Notes: generated by a model from the letters alone, not told the origin. A stretch of 64,000 nt of DNA from Neisseria sp. (GCF_030530745.1 NZ_JAUMUI010000006.1:29548-93547), one strand, 5' to 3'. Shown: positions 36,009-46,160, numbered from the stretch's first letter. Translations and numbers: made by a program.

Positions 36009-37370
36009 ATGTATGATTTACTGATTAAGAACGGCTTGTTGGTTTTGCCGGAGCAAATGCTGCACGGCGATATTGCAGTGAAAGACGGAAAAATAGCCGC
36101 CATTGCGCCCCGGCTTGAGGGCAGTGCCGGAAAAACCGTCGATGCCCGCCACTGCTATGTGCTGCCCGGTATGGTAGACGTGCATATGCATATTTCCGAG
36201 CCGGGCCGTACCGAGTGGGAAGGTTACGTTACCGGCACGCAGGCGATGGCCGCAGGCGGCACGACTTCTTATGTGGAAATGCCGCTCAACACCATTCCCG
36301 CCACCATCGATGCGGAAACGATGGAAATCAAACGCCGCGCCGCCGAAGGGCAGAACCATGTGGACTATGCGTTTTTCGGCGGACTTGTGCCGCACAACAT
36401 CGACAAGCTCAAAGAACTTTCCCAAGCGGGCGCGGCCGCCTTCAAAGCCTTCGTCGCCACCTGCGGTTCCGACAAACCCGGCGATTTTAAAAACGTAACC
36501 GATTTCGAGCTGTACGAAGGCATGAAAGTATTGGCCGAAACAGGCGATTTGCTGGTAGTGCACTGCGAAAACGCCACGCTCACCGACGGCTTGGGGCGCA
36601 AAGCCAAAGCGGAAGGCAAAACCCTGGTCAGCGACTATGTGGCCACCCGCCCGGTTTTCACCGAAGTCGAAGCCGTCCGCCGCGTTTTGTATCTGGCCGA
36701 ACAGACCGGCTGCCGCATCCACATTGCCCATTGCAGCTGCGCCGAAGCCGTAGAAGCCGTTTTGGAAGCCCGGGCGCGCGGCGTCGATGCCAGCTGCGAG
36801 AGCTGCGTGCACTACCTGCTCTTGGCCACCGAAGATTTGGACGCCATCGGTCCCAAAGCCAAATGTTCGCCCCCCATACGCGACCGCGCCCACCAGGCGC
36901 AGCTTTGGCGGCTTTTGGAAGAAGGTATCTTGGACATCATCTGTTCCGATCACTCGCCCTGCACGCCTGATTTGAAAGCCGATCCCAACGCATTCAAAGC
37001 ATGGGGCGGTATTTCGGGCTGCCAAAACAGCGTGGACGCGCTGTTTGATGCAGCGGTCAAACAGCGCAACATCAGCCCTGTGGTACTGATGAATGCACTG
37101 GCCACCCGCCCCGCCGAACGCTTCGGTCTGATCGACAAAGGCGCACTGGCCTTGGGTAAAGATGCCGACATCGTGTTGCTCGATCCCAACCAAAGCTACA
37201 CGCTGACTGCCGACAAACTCTTCTACAAAAACAAATTCAGCGCCTACGAAGGCATGGAAATCGGCTGCCGCATCAGCGCCACGTTTGTGCGCGGACAGGA
37301 AGTCTATTCGCTGGAGCGCGGTTTCGGCAAACCGTCGGGCATCAGAACCCGTTTGCGTAAAGACGTTTGA
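36009..37370 (+). CDS. allB: Allantoinase
   Basis: A 453-residue cyclic amidohydrolase that opens allantoin to allantoate. The full metal set is present: His59 and His61 (DVHMHISEPGRTEWEGY), carboxylated Lys146 (AAAFKAFVATCG), His185, His241 and Asp314 (SDHSPC). Along its length it matches E. coli AllB more closely than hydantoinases or dihydroorotases, for example EMPLNTIPATID and AKCSPPIRD. GAAGGAG precedes the start. Confidence 0.95.
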   Translation: MYDLLIKNGLLVLPEQMLHGDIAVKDGKIAAIAPRLEGSAGKTVDARHCYVLPGMVDVHMHISEPGRTEWEGYVTGTQAMAAGGTTSYVEMPLNTIPATIDAETMEIKRRAAEGQNHVDYAFFGGLVPHNIDKLKELSQAGAAAFKAFVATCGSDKPGDFKNVTDFELYEGMKVLAETGDLLVVHCENATLTDGLGRKAKAEGKTLVSDYVATRPVFTEVEAVRRVLYLAEQTGCRIHIAHCSCAEAVEAVLEARARGVDASCESCVHYLLLATEDLDAIGPKAKCSPPIRDRAHQAQLWRLLEEGILDIICSDHSPCTPDLKADPNAFKAWGGISGCQNSVDALFDAAVKQRNISPVVLMNALATRPAERFGLIDKGALALGKDADIVLLDPNQSYTLTADKLFYKNKFSAYEGMEIGCRISATFVRGQEVYSLERGFGKPSGIRTRLRKDV

Positions 37371-37382
37371 CGCAGCAAGGTT

Positions 37383-37418
37383 TTCAGACTGCCTGATTTG
37401 ACCGGCAGGCCGTCTGAA
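37383..37418. repeat. Inverted DUS pair between allB and arcC, one arm degenerate
   Basis: TTCAGACTGCCT faces AGGCCGTCTGAA, one base off, with a 12-base loop. Confidence 0.5.
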
Positions 37419-37453
37419 TTCCCCGGTATTATTTCAGATTAAAGGAGATGACC

Positions 37454-38383
37454 ATGAGAATCGTTATTGCACTGGGCGGCAACGCCCTGCTCAAACGCGG
37501 AGAGCCGTTAACTTCTTCCAATCAGAGGGCCAACGTGCGCGAAGCCTGCGAACAAATCGCCAAAATCTATCCGGGCAACCAACTTATCATTACTCACGGC
37601 AACGGGCCGCAAGTCGGCCTGATGGCTTTGCAGAGCAATGCTTACAAAGATGTGCCCATGTATCCGCTTGATGTTTTGGGTGCGGAATCGGTCGGCATGA
37701 TCGGCTATATGATTCAGCAGGAGCTGGCCAATTTCGTGCCTAAAGAGGCTTCGCTGACCACCGTGTTAACCCAAACCGAAGTCGATCCCAAAGACCCTGC
37801 CTTCCAAAAACCGAGCAAGCCGGTCGGTCCCGTATACAGCAAAGAAGAAGCCGATGCCGTCGCCGCCGAAAAAGGTTGGACGATGGCTCAAGACAACGAC
37901 AAATACCGCCGTGTCGTCCCAAGCCCGCTGCCCACGCGTATTTTCGGGCTTAAGCCGTTGAAAACCCTTATCGAAAACAACTATATATTGATTTGCGCGG
38001 GCGGCGGCGGGATTCCCACCTATTACGACGAATCGGGAAGATTGTGCGGTGCCGAGGCGGTGATAGATAAAGACTTGGCTACAGCTTTGCTGGCCGCGTC
38101 GGTAGATGCCGATATGTTGGTTATCGCTACCGACATTGATGGTGTCTACCTTGACTGGGGTACGGAAAAGCAGCGCCTTGTGCATGCGGCAAACCCTGAT
38201 GAAATCGAAAAAATCGATTTTGCCGCAGGCTCGATGGGGCCGAAAGTCCAAGCGGCGGCCAATTTTGCCCGTTCAACCGGCAAAACAGCAGTAATCGGCG
38301 CTTTGCGCGATATCGAACGCATCGTGTCGGGAGGGGCGGGCACGCGCATCAGCACAGGAACCTGCGGCATCAGATGCCGTTGA
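37454..38383 (+). CDS. arcC: Carbamate kinase
   Basis: A 309-residue kinase that uses carbamoyl phosphate to make ATP, CO2 and ammonia. Marks: [43 protein letters not shown] and [16 protein letters not shown] 37454 is preferred to 37448 because the latter abuts AAAGGAG. No arginine deiminase gene is near, so its carbamoyl phosphate probably comes from the carbamoyltransferase of this set. Confidence 0.93.
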   Translation: MRIVIALGGNALLKRGEPLTSSNQRANVREACEQIAKIYPGNQLIITHGNGPQVGLMALQSNAYKDVPMYPLDVLGAESVGMIGYMIQQELANFVPKEASLTTVLTQTEVDPKDPAFQKPSKPVGPVYSKEEADAVAAEKGWTMAQDNDKYRRVVPSPLPTRIFGLKPLKTLIENNYILICAGGGGIPTYYDESGRLCGAEAVIDKDLATALLAASVDADMLVIATDIDGVYLDWGTEKQRLVHAANPDEIEKIDFAAGSMGPKVQAAANFARSTGKTAVIGALRDIERIVSGGAGTRISTGTCGIRCR

Positions 38384-38411
38384 AACTCCGTTTTGCAAAC
38401 AGAAATACTTC

Positions 38412-38460
38412 GGGCCGTCTGAAACCGTTTTCCTGTTTGAAAAACGGTTTCAGACGGCCC
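38412..38460. terminator. Strong extended DUS-pair terminator after arcC
   Basis: A 20-base perfect stem begins with the DUS (GGGCCGTCTGAAACCGTTTT) and closes with its complement around an 8-base loop. It ends the catabolic part of the allantoin set. Confidence 0.85.
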
Positions 38461-38531
38461 AAGCCTATGTTTTATTCTGTCTGCCTCTGTTTGTGATTTT
38501 GGCAATTATCAAATAATTTATTTTTTCATTA

Positions 38532-38693
38532 GGGGCTGTCGACATTTAACCGACGAAGCGGTTTTTTGAGGCAAAAACCGCGTATGCCAGGCAAAAAGCG
38601 CAGCAAGGTTGAACACCTTGCGAGCATTTTTAACGCCGCAGACGGGGTATTTTGGCCAAAAATACCGCCGTTGCGTTGAATGTTGACAGACCC
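38532..38693. repeat. MITE-like element family A, copy 3
   Basis: 162 bases with inverted ends (GGGGCTGTCGACATT and AATGTTGACAGACCC) and TA on both sides, closely matching copy 1. It lies between arcC and the regulator gene. The rest of the gap, to 38838, holds a TATAAT at 38783-38788 that may serve the regulator. Confidence 0.78.
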
Positions 38694-38838
38694 TAGGGCA
38701 TTGTATGCCGATAATTTTCTTATTTTTATCAATTTTTGCCTGTTTTGCGCATCGGTTTCGGCAGTGCAGAGTGATTGTTAAATATAATTGCCTAAATAGT
38801 TAAAATTTTATATCGAAGAAGGCAGAGGAGAAAATGAG

Positions 38839-39891
38839 ATGGCAACCGGAAAAAATACCGTTCATGCCCACGTGGCCGGACACAGTGTATTGGCAAGCTG
38901 GGTTTCTTCTATCTGCCAGACGGCACGGGGTTACGGTGTCGACCCGCTGCCGCTCCTCTCCCGCTCGAATCTGGACGCAAGGCTGCTGCACATTCCCGAT
39001 GCGCGTTTTCCCGTGGAAGACGTGCGCCGCTTTTGGAATGCTCTGATTCAGGCGACGGGCGATCCGCTGTTCGGCCTGCAGGTGGGCAGGGAGATTCAGG
39101 CGCCCGCCCTGCAGGGTTTGGGCCTGGCTGTGATCTCGTGCGGCTCGCTGTCTGATTTGATGATGATGATGGTGCGCTACTGTCAGATGATTTCCACTAC
39201 CATGAGAATCAGTTTCGATCATCCGCCCGAACTGAAAGGCACCAAGCTGGTTTTGCATTCCGAGGGCGGCTCCGAGCCGATGAATTCGGCGCGGCTGGCG
39301 GTTTTGGCCTTTATCTACCGTCAGGCATGCAGCCTGGCGCAACACCCTGTCAAACCTGTTTCTGTAACCTTGTCGATACCCTCCTGCGGCGGCACTGAGC
39401 GTTTGGACGGCTATTTTCAGACGGCCGTCAACCTGGGTTGCGAAAAAGATTCGATCAGCTTTGCCTATGCAGACACGATAGAGCCTTATGCAGGTGCAAA
39501 CCCGCAACTTGCGGATATGAATGCGGCCGTGGTCGGCCGTTATCTGAACCGCTTGAGAAAAATGGATACCGCCGCACAGGTGGACAGGCTGATACGCGAT
39601 GAACTGAAAAACGGTGAGCCCGGCCTGTGCGGCATTGCCGCCAAACTCCACCTGTCGCCGCGCACCCTGCAGCGCCGCCTGAACGAAGGCGGGCATTCTT
39701 TCAGCAGCCTGCTCGACGGTATCCGCCGCGATATGGCGCACGATTTGCTGATGCACAGTAATGCCAGCATAACCGAAATCGGCTTCAGGCTCGGTTTTTC
39801 TGATTTGAGCAATTTCATCCGTGCCTGCCGCCGCTGGTTCGGCTGCACGCCCCAACAGCACAGGGAAAGCAGCCTGCTTATCGGTGTTTGA
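38839..39891 (+). CDS. AraC-family transcriptional regulator
   Basis: A 350-residue regulator. The N-terminal two-thirds resembles the arabinose-binding-type domain (PF12625 class: VEDVRRFWNALIQATGDPLF). Residues from about 255 carry two helix-turn-helix units, with GIAAKLHLSPRTLQRRLNEG and ITEIGFRLGFSDLSNFIRAC. It lies between arcC and the permease and is likely to control the allantoin genes. The effector is unknown. GGAGAAAATGAG precedes the start. Confidence 0.88.
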   Translation: MATGKNTVHAHVAGHSVLASWVSSICQTARGYGVDPLPLLSRSNLDARLLHIPDARFPVEDVRRFWNALIQATGDPLFGLQVGREIQAPALQGLGLAVISCGSLSDLMMMMVRYCQMISTTMRISFDHPPELKGTKLVLHSEGGSEPMNSARLAVLAFIYRQACSLAQHPVKPVSVTLSIPSCGGTERLDGYFQTAVNLGCEKDSISFAYADTIEPYAGANPQLADMNAAVVGRYLNRLRKMDTAAQVDRLIRDELKNGEPGLCGIAAKLHLSPRTLQRRLNEGGHSFSSLLDGIRRDMAHDLLMHSNASITEIGFRLGFSDLSNFIRACRRWFGCTPQQHRESSLLIGV

Positions 39892-40146
39892 ACGCCGGCA
39901 GCCGGCAGCGGTCGTATGGCGCGGAACAACAGGTGCTTGTCGCATGATGACAGGGTGTATCCGTCCTGTTTTTATATAGTGGATATAAGAGTGTGTTTGA
40001 ACGGCGCGGCGGGCCGGCGGTTTTGTTTGAAACGTTTCGGCAGAAATGTCAAACAGCCCGTTTCAGACAGGAAAACGCAGGCAGTTGCAGATACCGCCGC
40101 AGAAATGAAACGGCTCGGCCGCAACTACGGTTAGAAAGGGACTGCC
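39892..40146. other. Gap between regulator and permease
   Basis: No convincing gene. A lone TATAGTGGAT at about 39974 resembles one end of a Correia element without its partner. The permease ribosome site GAAAGGG is at the end. Confidence 0.4.
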
Positions 40147-41607
40147 ATGCCTGTGTATATCAAAAAGCTGAAGTCTGCCAAACCCGATACCCCGCGCTTG
40201 AGCAACGACGACCTCCTGCCGGCTAAACAGAACTGGAACTGGTACAACATCTTTGCGTTTTGGATGTCGGATGTGCACAGTGTCGGCGGTTATGTTTTTG
40301 CCGGTACGCTGTTCGCACTGGGGCTGACTTCGTGGGAGATTCTGTTTACGCTCGTCGGGGGCATTTCCATCGTGATGGTGCTGGCCAACCTGCTGGCCAA
40401 GCCCAGCCAGGCCTCGGGTGTGCCCTATCCTGTGATTGCGCGGATGTCGTTCGGCGTATACGGGGCCAATATTCCCGCCCTGCTGCGCGGCATCATCGCC
40501 ATCGTGTGGTACGGCATTCAAACCTATCTCGCTTCGGTTGCGCTTACCATCATTCTGTTGAAGTTTTTCCCGCAACTGGCCGTTTGGCAGCAACAGTCGT
40601 TTCTCGGTCTTTCGCACTTGGGCTGGCTGAGCTTTTTTATCATGTGGACGGCGCAAACCGCCCTGTTCCTGATGAAGATGGATGCAATCAAGGTGTTTCT
40701 GGATTATTCGGGGCCGGCCGTTTACAGCGTGATGTTCTTATTGATGATTTGGATTGTGTATAAGGCGGGATGGGAAAACATCAGTTTTTCACTTTCTTCG
40801 GAAAAGCTGGATTTTTGGCGTACTTTGGGCGCAATACTGGTAGGCATGTCGCTGATTGTGAATTATTTTGCCGGACCTACATTGAATTTCGGCGATTTTT
40901 CACGCTACTGCCGCAGCATGAAAGATGTGAAAACGGGAAATTTCTGGGGGCTGCCGGTCAACTTTACCGCTTTTGCGCTGACTGTGGTCATCACCATTAC
41001 CGGCACGCCGGTTATTTTCGGCCGGATGATTATCGACCCCATGGGCATCGTGGCCAAAATGGACAATATCGGCATTGTGCTGCTGCTGGCGTTTACCTTC
41101 GTTACCGCTACGGTGGGCACCAATATCGTGGCTAATTTCGTTTCGGCCGCCAACGATATTTCAAACCTCTATCCCGGCCGCATCAGCTGGCGCACCGGCG
41201 GCATGGTTGCGGCCGTACTGTCTGTGATAATCACACCGTGGAACCTCTACAGCTCGCCCGAAGTGATCCACTATACCATCGACCTGCTGGCCGGTACGCT
41301 CGGGCCGATGTACGGTATCATTTTGGTGGATTATTATCTGCTGAGGAAACGGGTGATCCAAGTTGACGATTTGTTCGACGATTCTCCCAAAGGCATTTAT
41401 TGGTATCAAAACGGCTATAACCGTGCAGCGGTTAAATCCATGATTCCCGCTTCATGCCTCAGCATAGGCATCGTGCTGCTGGCCGATTTCGGCCAAGGCA
41501 ACCCGATAATGCGTGCCATAGGCAGCCTGGCGCCTTTTTCGCTGGTAATCAGTGCCATAGTGGGCGGGGTTCTTTATTACCATCTCAGTGTAAAAAAACC
41601 TGAATAA
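40147..41607 (+). CDS. NCS1-family permease, probably for allantoin
   Basis: A 486-residue transporter of the nucleobase-cation-symport-1 family with about 12 membrane segments. Marks: RLSNDDLLPAKQNWNWYNIF, FAFWMSDVHSVGGYV, and NFGDFSRYC in the middle. NCS1 members carry allantoin, uracil, cytosine, hydantoins or thiamine. The neighbours make allantoin the best guess; the fold alone does not decide it. Confidence 0.87.
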   Translation: MPVYIKKLKSAKPDTPRLSNDDLLPAKQNWNWYNIFAFWMSDVHSVGGYVFAGTLFALGLTSWEILFTLVGGISIVMVLANLLAKPSQASGVPYPVIARMSFGVYGANIPALLRGIIAIVWYGIQTYLASVALTIILLKFFPQLAVWQQQSFLGLSHLGWLSFFIMWTAQTALFLMKMDAIKVFLDYSGPAVYSVMFLLMIWIVYKAGWENISFSLSSEKLDFWRTLGAILVGMSLIVNYFAGPTLNFGDFSRYCRSMKDVKTGNFWGLPVNFTAFALTVVITITGTPVIFGRMIIDPMGIVAKMDNIGIVLLLAFTFVTATVGTNIVANFVSAANDISNLYPGRISWRTGGMVAAVLSVIITPWNLYSSPEVIHYTIDLLAGTLGPMYGIILVDYYLLRKRVIQVDDLFDDSPKGIYWYQNGYNRAAVKSMIPASCLSIGIVLLADFGQGNPIMRAIGSLAPFSLVISAIVGGVLYYHLSVKKPE

Positions 41608-41619
41608 AATATATTGATA

Positions 41620-41650
41620 AGGCCGTCTGAAAATGTTTTTCAGACGGCCT
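41620..41650. terminator. Bidirectional DUS-pair terminator between the permease and maeB
   Basis: AG-DUS arms with a 7-base loop and A/T-rich flanks, between convergent genes. Confidence 0.78.
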
Positions 41651-41670
41651 CGTTTATACAGGCAGCGGGT

Positions 41671-43950
41671 TTACTGACGTTGGGCATCTACCGCGGTCAG
41701 CGCAATCATATTGACGATGCGGCGCACGGTGGAAATCGGCGTAACGATATTCACCGGTTTGTTCATGCCCATCAGAATCGGGCCGACGGTGATGCCGTTG
41801 GTGGCGTTAACGCGCAGCAGGTTGTAGCTGATGTTGGCCGCCTCCACGTTGGGCATCACCAGCAGGTTGGCCGAGCCGGTAAGCGTGGTTTCGGGGAAGA
41901 TGCTCTTGCGCATTTCTTCGTCCATCGCCACATCGGCCTGCATTTCGCCGTCTATTTCCAAAGTCGGGTCGAGTTCGCGGATGATTTCCAGCGCACGCTG
42001 CATTTTTGCCGCATCTTTATCTTTACGCGAACCGTAGTTGGAGTTGGAAACCAGTGCGGCTTTGGGTTTGATGCCGAAACGTTTCATTTCGCCGGCGCAC
42101 ATCAGCGTGCCTTTGGCCAGCTGCTCCGCGTCGGGGTCTTCGTTGATGTAGGTGTCGGCGATGAAGAAGTTGCCTTTGTTGGAAATCAGCGCGTTCATGG
42201 CAAAGGCGTGTTTTTCGGGGTTGTTGTAGCCGATAACTTCTTCAAAAATACCGAAGTGGTCGTGGAAACGGCCCATGGTGCCGCACAGCATACCGTCGGC
42301 ATGGCCAAGGCGTACCATCAGCGCGCCGATAAGGGTGCTGTTGGCGCGCAAGCGGCGTCGCGCCATTTCTTCGGTAACGCCTTGGCGTTTGCGCAGCCGG
42401 TAGTATTCTTTCCAGCTTTCTTCGAAATGCGGGTTTTCGATGATGTCGATAAGTTCGAAATCTTTACCCGGCTGAATCGTCAAACCTTGCGACTGAATGC
42501 GCTCTTCAATGGTTTGGCGGTGGCCGACCAAAATGGGAAACGCCAGTTTTTGCGACACAACCTGCTGGGCGGCGTGCAAAATGCGCTCGTCTTCGCCTTC
42601 GGTGAGCACGATGCGCTTAATCTGTTTGCGGGCCTGGTTGAAAACGGGGCGCATAAACAGGCTGGTTTTATACACGAACTGGGTGAGTTTTTCGACATAG
42701 GCTTCCATATCGGTAATCGGGCGTGCGGCTACGCCCGAATCCATGGCGGCCTGAGCCACGGCGGGAGCGATTTTGGCAATCAGACGCGGATCGAAAGGCT
42801 TGGGAATCAGGTATTCGGGGCCGAAAGTCAGGTCGGCGTCGCCGTAGGCGCCGGCCACTTCGGCGCTGGATTCGGCCATGGCCAAATCGGCAATCGCACG
42901 CACGCAGGCGAGCTTCATTTCTTCGTTGATGGTGGTGGCGCCCACGTCAAGCGCGCCGCGGAAGATGAAGGGGAAGCACAATACGTTGTTGACTTGGTTG
43001 GGGAAGTCAGAACGGCCGGTGCCGATGATCACATCGGGGCGGGCTTCTTTGGCTTCGGGCGGCCAGATTTCGGGCTGGGGGTTGGCCAGTGCAAACACAA
43101 TGGGTTGCTCATTCATGGTTTTGAGCATGTCGGGGCTCAGCAGGTTGGGGCCGGAGAGGCCGAGGAAGATGTCTTTGCCGGGAACGGCATCGGCAAGCAC
43201 GCGCTGGCCGTTGTCTTTCACGGCATAGCGCAGTTTGCTTTCGTCCATGCGTTCGCGGTCTTCGCGGGTGGCGAAGATTACGCCTTTTGAGTCGCACACG
43301 GTGATGTTTTCACGCTTCATGCCGAGTGCTGCGAGCAGGTCGAGGCAGGCAATCGCGGCGGCGCCGGCGCCGGAGCACACCAGGGAAACGTCTTCGATTT
43401 TTTTGCCGGTAACGCGCAGGGCGTTCAATACGGCGGCGGCGGTGATGATAGCGGTGCCGTGCTGGTCGTCGTGGAATACGGGGATGTTGCAGCGTTCGCG
43501 CAGTTTTTTCTCGATGTAGAAGCACTCGGGGGCTTTGATATCTTCGAGGTTGATGCCGCCGAAAGTGGGCTCGAGCGAAGCAATGGTGTCAACCAGTTTG
43601 TCGGGGTCGGTTTCGTTGATTTCGATGTCGAACACGTCGATGCCGGCGAACTTTTTAAATAATACGCCTTTGCCTTCCATCACCGGTTTGCCCGCCAGCG
43701 CGCCGATGTTGCCCAAACCCAGAACGGCGGTGCCGTTGGAGATGACGGCCACGAGGTTGCCGCGGGCGGTGTATTTGTAGGATGCGAGCGGATCGTTGTA
43801 GATTTCCATACAGGGCGCGGCTACGCCCGGGGAGTAGGCCAGCGACAGGTCGTATTGGGTGGCCAGCGGTTTGGTGGGGGCGACTTGGATTTTGCCGGGT
43901 GTGGGAAATTCGTGGAAATGAAGGGCGGCTTCTTTGATTAGTTCGTCCAT
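41671..43950 (-). CDS. maeB: NADP-dependent malic enzyme with phosphotransacetylase-like domain
   Basis: A 759-residue MaeB: malate to pyruvate and CO2 with NADPH. The malic-enzyme part (to about residue 425) has [31 protein letters not shown] and [14 protein letters not shown]. The rest is a phosphotransacetylase-like regulatory domain ([25 protein letters not shown]). The start at 43950 follows AGGATAT; an in-frame ATG at 44037 adds 29 residues from the DUS-containing leader and is rejected. Confidence 0.93.
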   Translation of the reverse strand: MDELIKEAALHFHEFPTPGKIQVAPTKPLATQYDLSLAYSPGVAAPCMEIYNDPLASYKYTARGNLVAVISNGTAVLGLGNIGALAGKPVMEGKGVLFKKFAGIDVFDIEINETDPDKLVDTIASLEPTFGGINLEDIKAPECFYIEKKLRERCNIPVFHDDQHGTAIITAAAVLNALRVTGKKIEDVSLVCSGAGAAAIACLDLLAALGMKRENITVCDSKGVIFATREDRERMDESKLRYAVKDNGQRVLADAVPGKDIFLGLSGPNLLSPDMLKTMNEQPIVFALANPQPEIWPPEAKEARPDVIIGTGRSDFPNQVNNVLCFPFIFRGALDVGATTINEEMKLACVRAIADLAMAESSAEVAGAYGDADLTFGPEYLIPKPFDPRLIAKIAPAVAQAAMDSGVAARPITDMEAYVEKLTQFVYKTSLFMRPVFNQARKQIKRIVLTEGEDERILHAAQQVVSQKLAFPILVGHRQTIEERIQSQGLTIQPGKDFELIDIIENPHFEESWKEYYRLRKRQGVTEEMARRRLRANSTLIGALMVRLGHADGMLCGTMGRFHDHFGIFEEVIGYNNPEKHAFAMNALISNKGNFFIADTYINEDPDAEQLAKGTLMCAGEMKRFGIKPKAALVSNSNYGSRKDKDAAKMQRALEIIRELDPTLEIDGEMQADVAMDEEMRKSIFPETTLTGSANLLVMPNVEAANISYNLLRVNATNGITVGPILMGMNKPVNIVTPISTVRRIVNMIALTAVDAQRQ

Positions 43951-44160
43951 AATATATCCTGACTTGGCTTGAAAGGCCGTCCGAAAAGGTTTTTCGGCTT
44001 TCGGAAGGTCTGTTGTTTGAAAGCGCAATATTATCATGTTGCCGCGTGTAGCGCACTGTTATAGCGGTTTAAATTCAAACCGGCGGGGTGCCCGGTTTGT
44101 TTGGCGGTAGTGTTTGATTTTGCAGTTTGCCCGGGCTGCTGCGGCAGTGCGGGGAAAACA

Positions 44161-44189
44161 AAGGCCGTCTGAAACTTTCAGACGGCCTT
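44161..44189. terminator. DUS-pair terminator after the FAD oxidoreductase gene
   Basis: AAGGCCGTCTGAAA and its complement directly adjoin, 11 bases beyond the end of the minus-strand gene. Confidence 0.72.
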
Positions 44190-44199
44190 TGTCAAGCGG

Positions 44200-46071
44200 T
44201 TAACCTTCCAATGCTTCGTTAACGGCTCGGTAGGCCTGATCGACAGCGCCGTGCACATACGGCATCCATGCGGCGTCGGAACCTGCGATGAAGATGTTGC
44301 CCACGCGCTTCTGCATGGTTTCGGTGGCTTTTTCGGCGCTGCTGTCTGAGTCATAAAGGCCGGCCTGCTCATAGCTGTAACCGTGTGCCCAGCGGTTGAG
44401 GGTAACGGCGGCCAGCACGTCGTCGAGGCTTTCGCCCGCCGCTGCGTAGATGCCGCGCAATTGATCGAGCATTTCGGTTTCCAGTGCTTTGTAGTCTTGG
44501 CCGTTCAGGTGGCGGCGGCCGCTGCGGTACATGTCGCGGGCGGTTTTTCCGGCAAAGTCGGTGGCGATGCGCACCATGTGGATAACGGCGGGCTCTTCGG
44601 GGGTGAGCGGGCTTTGGTAGCCGCCCATGCTGACCGGATCGTCGAGCTGGATCAGGCAGTAGGGCGCATCGGGAGCGTAAAGTGAATACACACCGAGTTT
44701 TTGGAATGCACGGGTGTTTTTTACGGCCACTTTGCCGTAAATCATAGGCACTTTCACATTGGTCAGGGCTGCGGCTTTCTGCGCTTCGGGCATTTGCGGT
44801 ATCACGCGGGCGGCCAATGCGCTGTGTCCGGCAAAAACGGCCTGTTTGGCTTGAACCTGCTTGAGGTTTCCGCCGCCGTGGGGCATATAGGCCACGGCCA
44901 CGCCGCCGTCGTTGTTTTCAACCAAAAGGGCGGTGCTGTTGAGGCGGATGCGTACGTTGTTTTCGGGTGCGTCGAGTTTGCTGTAGTCGAATTTGGCCAA
45001 TACGATGTCTTCCATGGTGCTGCCGGGTGCGGATGCGGGGATCATTTTGCGCACCAGCAGGCGGGCAATGGAAGCGTTGCCGTCGGGAAAGTGGTAGATA
45101 TAGGGTTCTTCTTCTCCTTCTTCTTCTGCTTTCAGCCCCAGATTGTCCAAACCGGGATAACCTTCTTCAAACGCTTCTTGAACGGAAATGGCGTTGATGG
45201 CGTGTCCCCAATATTCTGAGCTGATGTTTTTCAGGTATTTCAGCGCACCTTCGGGCAGTTTGGCATAGTTTTTTAAAAAATCGTAATAGCTGGTTTCTTC
45301 GGCAGTTTGCGCGCGCCGGCGTTTGTTTTGGCCTTTCAGGTAGTCGGCAGGGTCGGTATAGAGTGCAGCCAGTGCTTCTTTGTCGGCATCTGCCAGCGGA
45401 AACCGGGAAATGATTTCGGCGGCTTTTTCTTCTCCTGCTTCGGGCAGGGCTGCAATTACGGTGTCTTTGCCGAAAGAGGCCTTATTGAAAAATACGCCTT
45501 TTTTCAGGCCCCTGGTTTTCTCATATAAATCTTGGTGGAAATAGGTTTCGAATTTTTTGTAGTCGACGCCTAAATCTTTCAGCAGTGCCAGCGATTCTTC
45601 GGAATATTCGGATTTGGGCGAATCGATGGATTCGCTGCCTGCATATGAAATCAACAGGCGGCCGCCGACGGTGAATTCGTTGCGCTGGGCATGGCCGCCG
45701 AAATCGTCATGGTTGTCGATCAGCAGGATTTTGGCTTCGGGACGCTGCTTTTGGTAAAGATAAGCTGCGGTCAGCCCGCTGATGCCGGCGCCGACTATTA
45801 CCAAATCGTATTGTTCGTCGGCTTTGCCGGGCAGGGTGTAGGTTTGTTTTTTTAGTGCAACGCTGTGTGCGGCCGCCTGAACGCCTTCCGAATCGCCGCG
45901 CAGGCCGAGTAGGGCGGGCGGGTAATATGTGCCGTTGACAGTATGGGCGGCGGTTTGTGCGGATTCGGGGGAAAAGATGCGGTAGATTTTTTCACAACCG
46001 CCGAGCATCAGGGTGGAAGTAACGGCTGCGGAGCCGCCGAGAAAGGCGCGGCGGGAAATTTTGCGTTTCAT
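44200..46071 (-). CDS. Tat-exported FAD oxidoreductase, spermidine-dehydrogenase type, with lipobox
   Basis: A 623-residue flavoprotein. The N terminus has a twin-arginine motif (SRRAFLGG, residues 6-13) and a lipobox LGGC ending at Cys26, which suggests a Tat-exported lipoprotein. The FAD-binding GAGISG is at 94-99, followed by DNHDDFGGHAQRNEFTVGG. LRGDSEGV, the DNHDDFGGHA block and the ending VHGAVDQAYRAVNEAL resemble Pseudomonas spermidine dehydrogenase (SpdH). Polyamine oxidation is therefore plausible but untested. No polyamine gene is near. Confidence 0.78.
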   Translation of the reverse strand: MKRKISRRAFLGGSAAVTSTLMLGGCEKIYRIFSPESAQTAAHTVNGTYYPPALLGLRGDSEGVQAAAHSVALKKQTYTLPGKADEQYDLVIVGAGISGLTAAYLYQKQRPEAKILLIDNHDDFGGHAQRNEFTVGGRLLISYAGSESIDSPKSEYSEESLALLKDLGVDYKKFETYFHQDLYEKTRGLKKGVFFNKASFGKDTVIAALPEAGEEKAAEIISRFPLADADKEALAALYTDPADYLKGQNKRRRAQTAEETSYYDFLKNYAKLPEGALKYLKNISSEYWGHAINAISVQEAFEEGYPGLDNLGLKAEEEGEEEPYIYHFPDGNASIARLLVRKMIPASAPGSTMEDIVLAKFDYSKLDAPENNVRIRLNSTALLVENNDGGVAVAYMPHGGGNLKQVQAKQAVFAGHSALAARVIPQMPEAQKAAALTNVKVPMIYGKVAVKNTRAFQKLGVYSLYAPDAPYCLIQLDDPVSMGGYQSPLTPEEPAVIHMVRIATDFAGKTARDMYRSGRRHLNGQDYKALETEMLDQLRGIYAAAGESLDDVLAAVTLNRWAHGYSYEQAGLYDSDSSAEKATETMQKRVGNIFIAGSDAAWMPYVHGAVDQAYRAVNEALEG

Positions 46072-46116
46072 AAAAAGTCCTGTTCGGTATGGCTTGTGTT
46101 GCAGAAAGAACGGTTG

Positions 46117-46160
46117 AGGCCGTCTGAAAAAACGGCAGGAGGTTTGTTTTCAGACGGCAT
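46117..46160. repeat. Inverted DUS pair mixing AG- and AT-types
   Basis: AGGCCGTCTGAA (AG-type) at 46117 faces an AT-type copy at 46149-46160. It lies upstream of the FAD oxidoreductase gene on the minus strand. Confidence 0.55.

Noticed and set aside
36018-37193. 391-codon open frame on the minus strand
   Set aside because: Antisense of allB, which has a full metal-ligand set.
36009-37370. Reading AllB as a hydantoinase or dihydroorotase
   Set aside because: Alignment by eye with E. coli AllB is close through the whole length, including EMPLN, FKAFVATCG and AKCSPPIRD.
39974-39983. TATAGTGGAT as a Correia element
   Set aside because: Only one end is present; no Correia core or second inverted end follows.
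39916-40134. 72-codon open frame between the AraC gene and the permease
   Set aside because: No ribosome site and no recognisable features; it overlaps the permease leader.
41614-43290. 558-codon open frame on the plus strand
   Set aside because: Antisense of maeB; rich in His, Phe, Gly and Val as expected from the reverse strand of a G/C-rich gene.
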